DNA of 56,477 nucleotides from Xanthobacteraceae bacterium (lineage in GTDB: Bacteria; Pseudomonadota; Alphaproteobacteria; Rhizobiales; Xanthobacteraceae): contig JAIESR010000089.1 in assembly GCA_019745775.1 (NCBI GenBank), positions 1 to 56,477 on the forward strand, in the 5' to 3' direction. Below, piece after piece: positions 27,633 through 36,433 of the stretch (its first letter is position 1; every line of letters starts with the position of its first letter). A model generated the notes under the pieces. The model saw nothing but the letters and a program-made list of their open reading frames with translations, had not been told where the DNA came from and searched no databases. The position numbers and the translations under genes were made by a program.

Positions 27633-28451
27633 TCAGCGCTTCGCGGACGTGCCGCCGCCGCTGTCGATCTGCCGGCCCATGATCGCGATCGCCTGCTGAT
27701 AGACCGTGGCGGCGTTCCATCCCTGGATCGCGACGAAGTTGGGCTCGCCGGGTTGATATCCCGCGCCCGCGCGCCAGCCATGGCCCTTGAGGAAGTTCGC
27801 CGTCGAGGTGAGCGCGGTGTTCACATTGTCGAGGCTCCCCCCGACGCCGTAGTTCAGGATCGCCTTGGGCATGAACTGCGTGTGGCCGACCTCGCCGTGC
27901 GCGGCGCCGCGCGTCTCCGCCGTCAGGATCTTGCGGTCGACCAGCGTCAGCGCCGCGTAGAGGTGCTCGGTGAAGAACGCCGAGCGGCGGCAGTCGTAGG
28001 CGAGCGTCGCGATCGCCGACAGCACGTTGTGCTTGCCGCGGTCGGCCCCGAAGCCGGTCTCCATGCCCCAGATGGCCAGCAACGGCCCGGGCGGAACGCC
28101 GTAGCGCTGCTCGATCGACGCGAACATCGCGGCGTGCGTCTGCTTGAGCGTGCGCCCGCGCGCGACGATCGCCGGGCCGCCGCGCTTGGCGAGAAACTGA
28201 TCGAGCGACAGCTTGAAGCTCCGCTGGCCGCGATCGGCCGAGATGGTGGCCGTCGAATAGCTGGTCGCCATCAGGGCCGCGATGGCGGAGGCGCTGACCT
28301 TGCCACGCGCTTGAGCGGCGAACTGGCTCTTCCACGCCTCGAAGCCGGCCGCCGTGTTGCCGCACTGCGCGGCGCCGGCTTCGCCGGCCGTCCACACCAG
28401 CGCGACCAGGGCTGCGACGGAGGCTGTCCTGAACGGGGCGCTCATTGTCAT
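27633..28451 (-). CDS. MltB-family lytic murein transglycosylase
   Basis: The enzyme cleaves the glycan backbone of peptidoglycan, leaving 1,6-anhydro ends. The 272-residue product has a signal peptide (about 1-27, ending AGAAQ) and an SLT_2/MltB domain. The catalytic glutamate lies in IWGMETGFGADRGKHNVLSA (about 115-134). HGEVGHTQFMPKAILNYGV follows. There is no lipobox, so it is soluble and periplasmic, and no C-terminal binding domain. AGGACGAG lies 7 bases before ATG 28451. It is convergent with the GT2 gene (9-base gap). Confidence 0.92.
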   Translation of the reverse strand: MTMSAPFRTASVAALVALVWTAGEAGAAQCGNTAAGFEAWKSQFAAQARGKVSASAIAALMATSYSTATISADRGQRSFKLSLDQFLAKRGGPAIVARGRTLKQTHAAMFASIEQRYGVPPGPLLAIWGMETGFGADRGKHNVLSAIATLAYDCRRSAFFTEHLYAALTLVDRKILTAETRGAAHGEVGHTQFMPKAILNYGVGGSLDNVNTALTSTANFLKGHGWRAGAGYQPGEPNFVAIQGWNAATVYQQAIAIMGRQIDSGGGTSAKR

Positions 28452-28619
28452 TCGAATCTCGTCCTCTCTACTCGACCTGCGGATTATAGGGTCCTGGGCG
28501 CGGAATTGTGGCGGGCGCCCGACCGGTTCCCGGTGCCTCCGGGCGCAGCGGCCCGGGAAGCGATCCCGGCCCGCGAAGTCATGGAACGCGGTCCCATCAA
28601 TGACAGATTCGCAGCATGC

Positions 28620-28679
28620 GAACCTGGACGGCGTTCGTGAGGCGCTGCTTGCTTTCGTCACGGGGAAAGCGGGCCGAGA
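28620..28679 (+). pseudogene. 3' remnant of a second DUF559 gene
   Basis: The bases code for NLDGVREALLAFVTGKAG, the C-terminus of the DUF559 gene downstream (NLDGVREALLAFVMGKAG). The identity runs on into the next repeat: 28620-28749 and 29165-29294 are direct repeats of 130 bases with 4 differences. No DUF559 5' part is present upstream. The change CTG to CCG has removed the stop codon. Confidence 0.75.
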
Positions 28680-28690
28680 CCGTGCGCGTG

Positions 28691-28822
28691 GCTGCCCCTC
28701 ACCCCAACCCTCTCCCCATCGCAAAGCGGCGATGGGGAGAGGGAGCCCGATCGCGCGCGGTGGGTTCCCTCTCCCCGTTGCGTTCTTCACGCAACGGGGA
28801 GAGGGTTAGGGTGAGGGGCAGC
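28691..28822. repeat. Family D palindromic element, left of DUF559
   Basis: GCTGCCCCTCACCC (28691-28704) is exactly inverted at 28809-28822. Inside are two hairpins: CTCTCCCCATCGCAAAGCGGCGATGGGGAGAG-like arms and CTCTCCCCGTTGCG...CGCAACGGGGAGAG. It starts 11 bases after the DUF559 remnant and ends 37 bases before the intact DUF559 gene. Confidence 0.88.
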
Positions 28823-28859
28823 GGCCGGCGCAGGCCTCTCCGCATGGAACGGCTCGGGA

Positions 28860-29222
28860 ATGCGCGGACCTCAGCCATGGCGCACCAACCGTGCTCGCGT
28901 GCTGCGCTCACGCGCGACTTCGGCGGAGGACCGCATGTGGTCGGCGCTGCGCGGTCGTCGCCTCGACGGCCTGAAGTTTGTCCGGCAATATCCGATCGGG
29001 CCTTATGTGGTCGACTTCGTGTGCCGCGAGCAAGCCATCGTCGTCGAGATCGACGGCGCGACGCACAGCACTGATGACGAGCTGGCGTCCGACAAGCGCC
29101 GCGCGGAATTCCTGCGAGCGCAGAGCTATCGAATCTTTCGTGTCACGAATATCGATGTCTATGAGAACCTGGACGGCGTGCGTGAGGCGCTGCTTGCTTT
29201 CGTCATGGGGAAAGCGGGCTGA
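28860..29222 (+). CDS. DUF559 endonuclease-like protein (Vsr-like PD-(D/E)xK fold)
   Basis: The 120-residue product has the DUF559 pattern: a basic N-terminus with RAR.LRSRATSAEDRMWSAL (written with gaps), then FVRQYPIGPYVVDFVCREQA (about 40-59) and IVVEIDGATHSTDDELASDK (about 60-79), RRAEFLRAQSYRIFRVTN and a C-terminal helix. The D in VVDFVC and E-x-D in VVEIDG fit the nuclease core seen in very-short-patch repair enzymes. Its biological role is not established in this family. It is bracketed on both sides by family D elements, and its 3' end is duplicated upstream. No clear ribosome-binding site precedes ATG 28860. Confidence 0.88.
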   Translation: MRGPQPWRTNRARVLRSRATSAEDRMWSALRGRRLDGLKFVRQYPIGPYVVDFVCREQAIVVEIDGATHSTDDELASDKRRAEFLRAQSYRIFRVTNIDVYENLDGVREALLAFVMGKAG

Positions 29223-29235
29223 GACCGTGCGCCTG

Positions 29236-29424
29236 GCTGCCCCTCACCCCAACCCTCTCCCCATCGCAAAGCGGCGATGGGGAGAGGGAGCCCGCGTTCA
29301 GTGCCCACACGGTGCTGCAAGGGCGGCCGGTGTTCAGATGAGCGCAGCCTGCGATCGCGCGCGAGTCTTCCCCCTCCCGCTTGCGTTCTTCACGTCAACC
29401 GGCAGAGGGTTAGGGGAGGGCAGC
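29236..29424. repeat. Family D palindromic element, right of DUF559
   Basis: GCTGCCCCTCACCC starts the element 13 bases after the DUF559 stop. The first hairpin is identical to that in the left element. The right half has diverged (CTTCCCCCTCCCGCTTGCG and GGCAGAGGGTTAGGGGAGGGCAGC), with about 60 extra bases in the middle. It lies before the 3' end of the leftward aminotransferase gene. Confidence 0.8.
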
Positions 29425-29455
29425 GGCCGGCTCTGCGCCCCAGCGATCGTGAGGA

Positions 29456-30796
29456 CTACGCGACCGCCTTGATCGTCTTCGCCACCTTCTCGAAGATCTC
29501 GCCGATCTGGCTTTCGCTGACGATCAGCGGCGGCGTGAGCGCAATCGTCTCGCCGGTGACGCGCACCACCAGGTTCTCATTGTTGAACGCATGCACCATG
29601 GCGTCATAGGCGCGCCGGCCGACCGCATCCGGCCGCGAGGCGAGGTCGACGGCCGCCGTCAGCCCGATGGTGCGGATGTCGAGTACGTTCGGCAGGCCCT
29701 TGAGGCCCATCGCGGCGTCGGCCCAGGTCGGCTCGAGCTTCTTCGAACGGTCGAACAATTGCTCCTCGCGATAAAGGTCGAGGGTCGCGAGGCCGGCCGC
29801 GCAGGCGAGCGGGTGCGCGGAATAGGTATAGCCGTGGAACAGCTCGACCACGTGCTCGGGCCCGCGCATGAACGCGTCGTAGATCGGCTTGCGCACGATC
29901 ACGCCGCCCATCGGGACCGTGCCCGAGGTGATGCCCTTGGCGAAGGTGATCATGTCCGGGGTGACGCCGTAGCGCTCGGCCGCGAACGGATAGCCGAGCC
30001 GTCCGAAGCCGGTGATGACCTCGTCGAAGATGAGCAGCAGGCCGTGCTTGTCGCAGATCGCGCGCAGCCGCTCGAGATAGCCCTTCGGCGGCGGCAGCAC
30101 GCCGGTCGAGCCGGCCATCGGCTCGACGATGACGGCTGCGATGGTCGAGGCGTCGTGCAGCGCGACGATGCGCTCGAGATCGTCCGCCAGGTGCGCGCCC
30201 CAGTCCGGCTCGCCCTTGCTGAAGGCCTGCTCGGCGCGATTATAGGTCGCCGGCAGGTGATCGACGCCGGCCAAGAGCGCGCCGAAGAATTTGCGGTTGG
30301 CGACGATGCCGCCGACCGAGATGCCGCCGAAGCCGACGCCGTGATAGCCGCGCTCGCGCCCGATCAGGCGCGTGCGCGCGCCTTCGCCGCGGATGTTGTG
30401 ATAGGCGAGCGCGATCTTGAGGGCGGTGTCGACCGCCTCCGATCCGGAATTGCAGAAGAACACATGGTCGAGGTCCTTCGGCGCCAGCGCCGCGACGCGG
30501 CTCGCCAGCTCGAACGCCTTCGGATGCGCAAACTGGAACGCCGGCGCGTAGTCGAGCTCGGCCGCCTGCGCGCGGATCGCGGCGACGATCGGGTCGCGAT
30601 TGTGGCCGGCATTGGTGCACCACAGCCCGGCGGTGCCGTCGAGCACGGCGCGGCCGTCGGGCGTGTAATAATGCATGTCCTTGGCGCGGGCGATGAGCCG
30701 CGGGGCGGCCTTGAACGCGCGGTTGGGCGTGAACGGGAGCCAGTAGGACTCCAGGTCGTTCGGGATGACGGTTGCCGGGCTCGATCCGGAAGGCAT
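29456..30796 (-). CDS. Class III (omega-amino acid:pyruvate type) aminotransferase
   Basis: The 446-residue product is a PLP fold-type I class III aminotransferase. It has [20 protein letters not shown] near the N-terminus, [18 protein letters not shown] (cofactor phosphate cup), [14 protein letters not shown] and the PLP lysine in [16 protein letters not shown]. The tyrosine-rich start and [10 protein letters not shown] match beta-alanine/omega-amino acid:pyruvate transaminases better than ornithine or GABA enzymes, but the substrate is a guess. ATG 30796 gives the usual family length; ATGs further upstream add 25 residues without a ribosome-binding site. It diverges from hisS. Confidence 0.9.
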   Translation of the reverse strand: MPSGSSPATVIPNDLESYWLPFTPNRAFKAAPRLIARAKDMHYYTPDGRAVLDGTAGLWCTNAGHNRDPIVAAIRAQAAELDYAPAFQFAHPKAFELASRVAALAPKDLDHVFFCNSGSEAVDTALKIALAYHNIRGEGARTRLIGRERGYHGVGFGGISVGGIVANRKFFGALLAGVDHLPATYNRAEQAFSKGEPDWGAHLADDLERIVALHDASTIAAVIVEPMAGSTGVLPPPKGYLERLRAICDKHGLLLIFDEVITGFGRLGYPFAAERYGVTPDMITFAKGITSGTVPMGGVIVRKPIYDAFMRGPEHVVELFHGYTYSAHPLACAAGLATLDLYREEQLFDRSKKLEPTWADAAMGLKGLPNVLDIRTIGLTAAVDLASRPDAVGRRAYDAMVHAFNNENLVVRVTGETIALTPPLIVSESQIGEIFEKVAKTIKAVA

Positions 30797-30913
30797 GGGC
30801 CGCTCGCTTTCTCGGCTTTGTTTCGCTGCTTGGGCCGGTCCCTTGCCGCTCATCGAACCGGCTGCTACCACCGCGCGACTATTGTCGATCTAGCACGACG
30901 ATGTAGCACGATC

Positions 30914-32521
30914 ATGGCCGGCAAAAGCAATCGACTGAAGGCGCGTCTGCCGCGCGGTCTCGGCGACCGCGGCCCCGCCGAGATCGCGGCCACCCGGCGC
31001 ATGACCGATGCGATCCGCGAGGTCTACGAGCGCTATGGTTTCGAGCCGGTCGAGACGCCGGCGATCGAATACACCGACGCGCTCGGCAAGTTCCTGCCCG
31101 ACCTCGATCGTCCGAACGAAGGCGTGTTCTCGTTCCAGGACGACGACGAGCAGTGGCTCTCGCTGCGCTACGACCTGACCGCGCCGCTGGCGCGTTATGT
31201 CGCCGAAAATTTCGACGCGCTGCCGAAGCCTTATCGCAGCTATCGGTTCGGCTGGGTGTTCCGCAACGAGAAGCCCGGTCCCGGCCGCTTCCGCCAGTTC
31301 ATGCAGTTCGACGCCGACACGGTGGGCTCGGGCGCGATGGCCGCTGATGCCGAGATGTGCATGATGGCGGCCGATACGATGGAGGCGCTCGGCATCCCGC
31401 GCGGCAGCTACGTGGTGAAGGTGAACAATCGAAAGGTGCTCGACGGCGTGATGGAGTCGATTGGCCTTGGCGGGGAGGAAAATGCGGGGCGGCGACTCAC
31501 CGTACTGCGCGCGATCGACAAATATGATCGGCTTGGAGAACAAGGTGTGGCTGCCTTGCTTGGCGAAGGCCGCAAGGACGAGAGCGGTGACTTTACCAAA
31601 GGAGCTGGTCTATCAGCCGAACATTCAAAACGGGTCATTGAGTATGTTCGCGCTCAGCACTTTACACCGCTAGAGCGGGTAGGATCGGACGCTTCAGAGG
31701 TCGCCGCTGATAGAGGCACACCATTGCCGTTCGAGACTAGCGAAGGAAAGCCAGCAGGCACCTTTCGCATCAACAATGATGTGACGGTCGAGAATCTCCG
31801 AAAGAAGTTTGGAGGTAGTGCGACTGCTGCGGCCGGAATTGAGGAATTGCGGCAGATTGCTGAGTTGGTCCATGCCTCCGGATATACCGAAGACCAAGTT
31901 GTTATTGATTCGTCCGTCGTCCGCGGCCTCGAATACTACACCGGCCCGGTCTACGAGGTTGAGCTGCTGCTCGAGACCAAGGACGAGAAGGGCCGGCCGG
32001 TGCGCTTCGGCTCGGTCGGCGGCGGCGGCCGTTACGACGGGCTGGTGTCGCGGTTCCGCGGCGAGCCGGTTCCGGCGACCGGCTTTTCAATTGGCGTCTC
32101 GCGCTTGCAGGCCGCGCTCACCATGATCGGCAAGCTCGACGGCAAGGCCGCGCCCGGCCCGGTCGTGGTGACGGTGTTCGATCGCGACCGCACCGCCGAC
32201 TACCAGAAGATGGTCGCGGCGCTGCGCAATGCCGGCATCCGTTCCGAGCTCTATCTCGGCAACCCGAAGAATTTCGGCAACCAGTTCAAGTACGCCGACA
32301 AGCGCGGCAGTCCCTGCGTGGTCATCCAGGGCGGCGACGAGAAAGCCAGGGGCGAGGTGCAGATCAAGGACCTGATCCTGGGCGCCGAGATCGCCGGGCT
32401 GTCGAAGGAGCGCGACGACTACCTCAAGAAGCAGGCGGAAGCGCAGTTCGCGGTGCCCGAGACCGAGCTGGTCGACGCCGTGCGCAAGGTTCTCGCGCGC
32501 CACGACATCCGCTGGACCTGA
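30914..32521 (+). CDS. hisS: Histidyl-tRNA synthetase (mosaic gene)
   Basis: HisS charges tRNA-His. The 535-residue product has class II motif 2 [20 protein letters not shown] (about 120-139), the histidine-binding [13 protein letters not shown] and motif 3 GGGGRYDGL, then the anticodon-binding domain (about 415-535). The middle of the gene (31501-31920, about residues 197-335) is unlike its flanks: 226 of 420 bases are G or C (54%) against about 66-70% on either side. Roughly half its codons end in G/C, with many GGA, AGA, CTA, TCA and ACA. The reading frame is intact. It is divergent from the aminotransferase gene (117-base gap). Confidence 0.95.
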   Translation: MAGKSNRLKARLPRGLGDRGPAEIAATRRMTDAIREVYERYGFEPVETPAIEYTDALGKFLPDLDRPNEGVFSFQDDDEQWLSLRYDLTAPLARYVAENFDALPKPYRSYRFGWVFRNEKPGPGRFRQFMQFDADTVGSGAMAADAEMCMMAADTMEALGIPRGSYVVKVNNRKVLDGVMESIGLGGEENAGRRLTVLRAIDKYDRLGEQGVAALLGEGRKDESGDFTKGAGLSAEHSKRVIEYVRAQHFTPLERVGSDASEVAADRGTPLPFETSEGKPAGTFRINNDVTVENLRKKFGGSATAAAGIEELRQIAELVHASGYTEDQVVIDSSVVRGLEYYTGPVYEVELLLETKDEKGRPVRFGSVGGGGRYDGLVSRFRGEPVPATGFSIGVSRLQAALTMIGKLDGKAAPGPVVVTVFDRDRTADYQKMVAALRNAGIRSELYLGNPKNFGNQFKYADKRGSPCVVIQGGDEKARGEVQIKDLILGAEIAGLSKERDDYLKKQAEAQFAVPETELVDAVRKVLARHDIRWT

Positions 32522-32534
32522 GCGGTTCTTTTTT
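32509..32534 (+). terminator. Possible Rho-independent terminator at the hisS stop
   Basis: CCGCT (32509-32513) can pair with AGCGG (32521-32525) around the stop codon, followed by TTCTTTTTT. The stem is only 5 base pairs, but the T-run is long. Confidence 0.4.
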
Positions 32535-32838
32535 CGACGGCGGCTGCAATCGCGCGGAACGAATCCGCCGCGCGGCGCATTGAGTCGCCGTTCGGCAGGG
32601 AACTCGTCCGTGATCAGGCCTTGGCAGCCATCGTTTCCGCAGGCCATGCAACGGCATGGCGGTCGGACTCGTCCGACGGGTGAACCGGCTGCCAAGGCCG
32701 AAACCAAGGCCGGCGCAAAATCAGGGCGCGAAGACGGGCGCGACGATCGCAGCGATGCGACTGCTGGAACCGCGCCGGACAAACCCGGCGAAGTCAAAGA
32801 CTAGGGCCAGTTCATTACTTAGCGAACCATCGCCGATC
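32535..32838. other. Intergenic region without a recognisable gene
   Basis: Several short open frames occur on both strands between the hisS terminator and the family C repeat. None has a ribosome-binding site with an ATG or a recognisable domain. A rightward frame from TTG 32580 (74 codons, acidic-basic tail) is the least unlikely, but I do not call it. Confidence 0.4.
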
Positions 32839-32963
32839 TGTGTCCCGGGCGCAGCGCAGCATGAAATGATGCGCTGCTGACCCGGGACCGTACCGAGCGC
32901 CGCCTTTGCAACGGTCCCGGCTCTGCGGTGCATCACTTCGTGCTGCACCGCGTCCGGGACACG
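32839..32963. repeat. Family C palindromic element
   Basis: TGTGTCCCGGGCGC-like left end pairs with GCGTCCGGGACACG at the right, with internal arms CATGAAATGATGCG...CATCACTTCGTG and CGGGACCGT...ACGGTCCCG. It lacks the 37 extra bases found in the copy at 22855-23034. Confidence 0.82.
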
Positions 32964-33006
32964 CGATTCAGTTCCACCGGAACGTGCTCTGATTTCGCAG
33001 CGCTCG

Positions 33007-33555
33007 CTATTTCGGTGCGCCTTTGGGCGCGCCGCCTTTGGCGTCATCCATCATCTTTCGAAGATCGCGGATGTTCATCGTCTGGCCGTTGGCCATCACG
33101 ATATCGCCGGGGCGCTGGCCGGGCTTGCAGGCGCCGACCCAGCGCGCCTGGATGGTGGTGGTGCCGCCGGCGGCATCCTGCGGCGCGCCGGACGGGAGCC
33201 CGTCGATTTTCGACGTCACCTTCACGGTGTAGTTGCTGTTGAAGTCGCCCGAGACCACGCTCTGCGAGGTCGACTTCATCGGGCCGATCTGACAGGTCGC
33301 GCTGATCACCAGCGTGGCGCCAACCTTTTTCACGTCCTGCTTGGCGCACATGTCGGCGGTGAGCGCGCCGCCGAACGCGTTCATGAGCTTGTCGGTCTCG
33401 GCATCGGTGCACTGCTGCATGGTCTGCGGTGGCATGTTGCGGCCATCGTGGGTCATGGTGACCTCCCACAGCCCCGCCCGCCGCGTCGGAATTTCCTGGG
33501 CGGTGGCGGACGACGCGCAAGCAACGAGAGCCAGAACCGAGACGGCAAAGCGCAT
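33007..33555 (-). CDS. DUF3617 family secreted protein
   Basis: The 182-residue product has a signal peptide (about 1-19, ending ATAQ), then RRAGLWEVTMTHDGRNMPP, QQCTDAETD and CQIGPMKSTSQSVVSGDF. This PGLWEVT...C...G pattern is that of DUF3617, periplasmic proteins of unknown function common in proteobacteria. Four cysteines could form two disulfides. The C-terminus is glycine/lysine-rich (GGAPKGAPK). It stands alone between repeats and another secreted protein. The function is not known. Confidence 0.85.
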   Translation of the reverse strand: MRFAVSVLALVACASSATAQEIPTRRAGLWEVTMTHDGRNMPPQTMQQCTDAETDKLMNAFGGALTADMCAKQDVKKVGATLVISATCQIGPMKSTSQSVVSGDFNSNYTVKVTSKIDGLPSGAPQDAAGGTTTIQARWVGACKPGQRPGDIVMANGQTMNIRDLRKMMDDAKGGAPKGAPK

Positions 33556-33690
33556 GAACGAACTCCCTGATCCGACCGAGGCGGCTTATGGTTCGAATAC
33601 GGCATTTCTGGTTACGTTGAAAGACGCCGTTGCCAGGGCCCGCGTCGCGCGACCGCCGTCGTCATCGGCGCATAAACGACCCTCGGGTCT

Positions 33691-34044
33691 TCAATAGCGG
33701 ACTTGCACGCGCGGATGGAGCCGGCGGGCGTGCGCGTAGCATGCCGAGCGCGTGCCCACCGCCGGGATCTGGAAGCGCGCGATATCCGGCCGCCACAGGC
33801 AATTGAAGCCGATGTAGTCGCCATACTGGCGATGCACGCTGGTGATGCGGTGATGCTTGTTCCAGCTCGCGCAATGGGCTCCGGCGATCGCATGCGCGTC
33901 GGCTTCGTTTTCGCACGACCAGGGGATGATGCCGCCGGTGTCGTTGCCGCGGTAGACCTGTGCCTGCGCGCTCGCCGCCGACAGCGCGACGGCCAAGGCG
34001 ATCAGGGACAAACGCCAACCCGTAGGCACCAAACCCGCACGCAT
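33691..34044 (-). CDS. Small secreted protein, unknown function
   Basis: GGGAGG lies 5 bases before ATG 34044, which decides the start. The 117-residue product has a signal peptide (about 9-28, ending ASAQAQ), then VYRGNDTGGIIPWSCENEAD and three further cysteines (AHCASWNKHH, FNCLWRP, SACYAH) that could form two disulfides. The mature part is rich in histidine, tryptophan and tyrosine. I do not recognise a domain. It is one of four secreted proteins in the 33.0-35.6 kb stretch. The 280 bases upstream (34045-34324) contain no gene I can support. Confidence 0.75.
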   Translation of the reverse strand: MRAGLVPTGWRLSLIALAVALSAASAQAQVYRGNDTGGIIPWSCENEADAHAIAGAHCASWNKHHRITSVHRQYGDYIGFNCLWRPDIARFQIPAVGTRSACYAHARRLHPRVQVRY

Positions 34045-34324
34045 CAAAGCCTCCCGGTTCCGACGCGGCGACTCTAGAGCATGAGTCCGCCGAGGGGAAA
34101 CCGGATTTGGCGCGCTGCGATCCATCCACAGCCTGCGGTATCCTTGGGCCGCGGCGGGCTGCCCGACGATCAACGGCGTGGTGTGGATAAGTTCCCCGTG
34201 CCGTCTGGCGCGCGTGGCGCTGCCGCCACAGCCTTTGCCTATCCGACGCTCGATCGCCTTCCGGCCTTGACCTGCGAGGGTCGGCGCGGCACCGTTCGGC
34301 GCTGACGTGCGGAGGGTTGGGGAT

Positions 34325-34777
34325 ATGTGCGGCCGCGCATCGTGGTTTGCGCTCGCGCTCGCCGTATCGGCGGCGACGATGCCGGCCGGTCCGGCGTCGG
34401 CGGCGAGCATCCTGGAGCTGAACTTCTGGCTTTCCGGCCCGCGCTACGACGGCGTGCTGCCGCCGTGCGAAGCCGCGCTCGACAAGATCGCCGCGCGGTT
34501 TGCCGAGAAGGAAGCCAGCTACTGGAATTCCAACCTCAAGATCCAAGGCTATGAGCGGGTGCGCGAGGTCGCGTTCCGCCCATGGGCCCCGAATACGATC
34601 CCGCGGCGGTTCTGCTCGGCGGTGGCGCTCGTCTCGGATGGCTTGAAACACCCGGTGCATTATTCGATCGCCGAAACAACCGGCATGATCGGCGCGGGCT
34701 GGGGCGTCGAATGGTGCGTGGTCGGGCTCGACCGCAACATGGCCTTCAGCCCGGCCTGTAGGATGGCGCGACCCTAA
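34325..34777 (+). CDS. Secreted protein, unknown function
   Basis: The 150-residue product has a signal peptide (about 7-30, ending PASAAS), then ILELNFWLSGPRYDGVLPPC. Further landmarks are FAEKEASYWNSNLKIQGYER, RFCSAVALVSDG and GVEWCVVGLDRNMAFSPACR. Four cysteines in the mature part suggest two disulfides. GGAGG ends 9 bases before ATG 34325; a GTG at 34307 is also in frame. I do not recognise the family, though such short proteins are common in rhizobial genomes. It is followed by RNase T2 on the same strand (106-base gap). Confidence 0.75.
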   Translation: MCGRASWFALALAVSAATMPAGPASAASILELNFWLSGPRYDGVLPPCEAALDKIAARFAEKEASYWNSNLKIQGYERVREVAFRPWAPNTIPRRFCSAVALVSDGLKHPVHYSIAETTGMIGAGWGVEWCVVGLDRNMAFSPACRMARP

Positions 34778-34883
34778 AGGCGCGCCGAGAGCCCTCCGAT
34801 TTTGTTCTTGAAATGTTCCGATCGCGACGCCATAGTTCCGGGCGGGCGAGAGCGTTGAGAAACGCGCACGAGTGAGGGCGTCG

Positions 34884-35555
34884 ATGTCTCGAATGGTTCG
34901 TGGAGCGGCGATCGCCGCGACTTTGTTGCTCGTCACGGCTGCGGCGTCGGCGCAGGATCGCCGCCAGAACCGGCCCGGCCAGTTCGATTTCTACGTGCTG
35001 GCGCTGTCGTGGTCGCCGTCGTTCTGCGAGGCCTCGGCGGAAAAAGGCCGCGCGCCCCGCGAGCAATGCGGCGGGCGGCCGTATTCGTTCGTGGTGCATG
35101 GGCTGTGGCCGCAATACGAGCGCGGCTTTCCCGAGTTCTGCCAGAACCCGGCGCCGCGGCTCGACCGCAACATCGTCTCTTCAATGCTCGACCTGATGCC
35201 GGCGCCGCGGCTCATCTTCCATCAATGGGACAAGCACGGCGTCTGCTCCGGTCTCGGCCCGCGGGGCTATTTCGACGCCGTGCGCAAGGCGCGTGCCCAG
35301 GTGAAAATCCCCGAGCCCTATATCGAGCTCGATAAACCCTTGATGGTCACCCCCGATGAAGTCGAGGAAGCGTTCGTCGAGGCCAATCCGGGGATGTCGC
35401 GCAAGAGTATCGCAGTGACCTGCGACAGCCGCCGCCTGCACGAGGTTCGCGTCTGCCTGACCAAGGATCTGCGTTTCCGCGAATGCGACGACGTCGACCG
35501 GCGCGCCTGTCGCCGCGACCGGCTGGTGATGCCGCCGATGCGTGGCGGCAATTGA
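34884..35555 (+). CDS. Ribonuclease T2 family protein
   Basis: RNase T2 enzymes cleave RNA to 2',3'-cyclic phosphates outside the cytoplasm. The 223-residue product has a signal peptide (about 1-24, ending ASAQD) and both catalytic segments: CAS I SFVVHGLWPQ (about 68-77) and CAS II FHQWDKHGVC (about 115-124). The three histidine/lysine positions are present, but the usual glutamate of HEW is glutamine. Eight or more cysteines match the disulfide pattern. GAGGG lies 5 bases before ATG 34884; a GTG at 34872 is in frame. It should act in the periplasm, possibly in scavenging. Confidence 0.9.
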   Translation: MSRMVRGAAIAATLLLVTAAASAQDRRQNRPGQFDFYVLALSWSPSFCEASAEKGRAPREQCGGRPYSFVVHGLWPQYERGFPEFCQNPAPRLDRNIVSSMLDLMPAPRLIFHQWDKHGVCSGLGPRGYFDAVRKARAQVKIPEPYIELDKPLMVTPDEVEEAFVEANPGMSRKSIAVTCDSRRLHEVRVCLTKDLRFRECDDVDRRACRRDRLVMPPMRGGN

Positions 35556-35593
35556 TGGATGCACTGCGCTGAAATCTGCTAGCGCGGTGAGCG

Positions 35594-36433
35594 ATGAACT
35601 ATCGTCACGCCTTCCATGCCGGCGGTCCCGCCGACGTCGTCAAGCATGCGGTGCTCACGCGCATCCTCGTCCATCTGCGCGACAAGCCGGCCGCATTCCG
35701 GGTGATCGATACCCATGCCGGCGCCGGCCTCTACGATCTGCGTGGACCGGAGGCGACCCGCAGCCCCGAATGGCGTGACGGCATCGGCCGGTTGCTGGCG
35801 GCATCGATCGACGGCGATGCCCGCGCCCTGCTGGCGCCCTATCTCGACGCCGTCGCCGCGCTCAATCCCGGCGGCGAACTTGCCACCTATCCCGGTTCGC
35901 CGGTGCTGGCGCGGTCGTTCCTGCGCAGCCAGGACCGCCTCGTTGCCTGTGAAATCGAGCCGGCCGCGGCGGCCGCGCTCGCCCACAACCTCGGCCGCGA
36001 GCGCCGGACCAAGGCGGTCGTAATCGACGGCTGGACCGCCCTCAACGCCTACCTGCCGCCGCCCGAGCGGCGCGGCGTCGTCCTGATCGACCCGCCGTTC
36101 GAGGCCCCGGACGAGTTCTCGCGGCTCGCACAAGCGGTCGAAGCCGCGTGTCGCAAATGGCCGACCGGCATCTTCCTGGTCTGGTACCCGACCAAAGGTC
36201 GGCAGGATTCCGATGGGCTGGCAAAGCGTTTGCGCCGCTCGGCGATCCCGAAAACGTTGCGCGTCGAAATCGATTTCGCAATGCAGCGAGAACCGCAACG
36301 TCTCGCCGGATGCGGGCTGGTCGTCATCAATCCACCCTGGAAACTCCCCGACGAACTGACGGTCGTGCTGCCTCTCCTCGCCCGGGTTTTCGCCGGCGGC
36401 CATCGCATGGACTGGCTGGGGCGCGGCGGGTAA
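35594..36433 (+). CDS. rlmJ: 23S rRNA (adenine(2030)-N(6))-methyltransferase RlmJ
   Basis: RlmJ methylates N6 of A2030 in 23S rRNA. The 279-residue product has the family start MNYRHAFHAGGPADVVKHAV, the SAM loop IDTHAGAGLYDL (about 38-49) and the amino-methyltransferase motif LIDPPFE (about 160-166). WYPTKGRQDS and a C-terminal VVINPPWKLPDEL are also family landmarks. Length is typical (about 280). It starts 38 bases after the RNase T2 stop, so they may share a transcript, though the functions are unrelated. Confidence 0.94.
   Translation: MNYRHAFHAGGPADVVKHAVLTRILVHLRDKPAAFRVIDTHAGAGLYDLRGPEATRSPEWRDGIGRLLAASIDGDARALLAPYLDAVAALNPGGELATYPGSPVLARSFLRSQDRLVACEIEPAAAAALAHNLGRERRTKAVVIDGWTALNAYLPPPERRGVVLIDPPFEAPDEFSRLAQAVEAACRKWPTGIFLVWYPTKGRQDSDGLAKRLRRSAIPKTLRVEIDFAMQREPQRLAGCGLVVINPPWKLPDELTVVLPLLARVFAGGHRMDWLGRGG

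Noticed and set aside
28691-29424. CRISPR-like array around the DUF559 gene
   Set aside because: There are only two long repeats with a gene between them, no regular short spacers and no cas genes.
32580-32804. Rightward 74-codon frame after hisS
   Set aside because: It has a TTG start, no ribosome-binding site and low-complexity composition; competing frames exist on both strands.
33580-33620. GGTTCGAAT motif resembling a tRNA T-arm
   Set aside because: No acceptor or anticodon stem can be formed around it. No tRNA was found anywhere in the window by eye.
34182-34190. A perfect DnaA-box-like sequence (TTATCCACA on the minus strand)
   Set aside because: It is a single copy, without an AT-rich unwinding region, a cluster of boxes or replication genes. 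One chance match is expected in a stretch of this size or nearly so.
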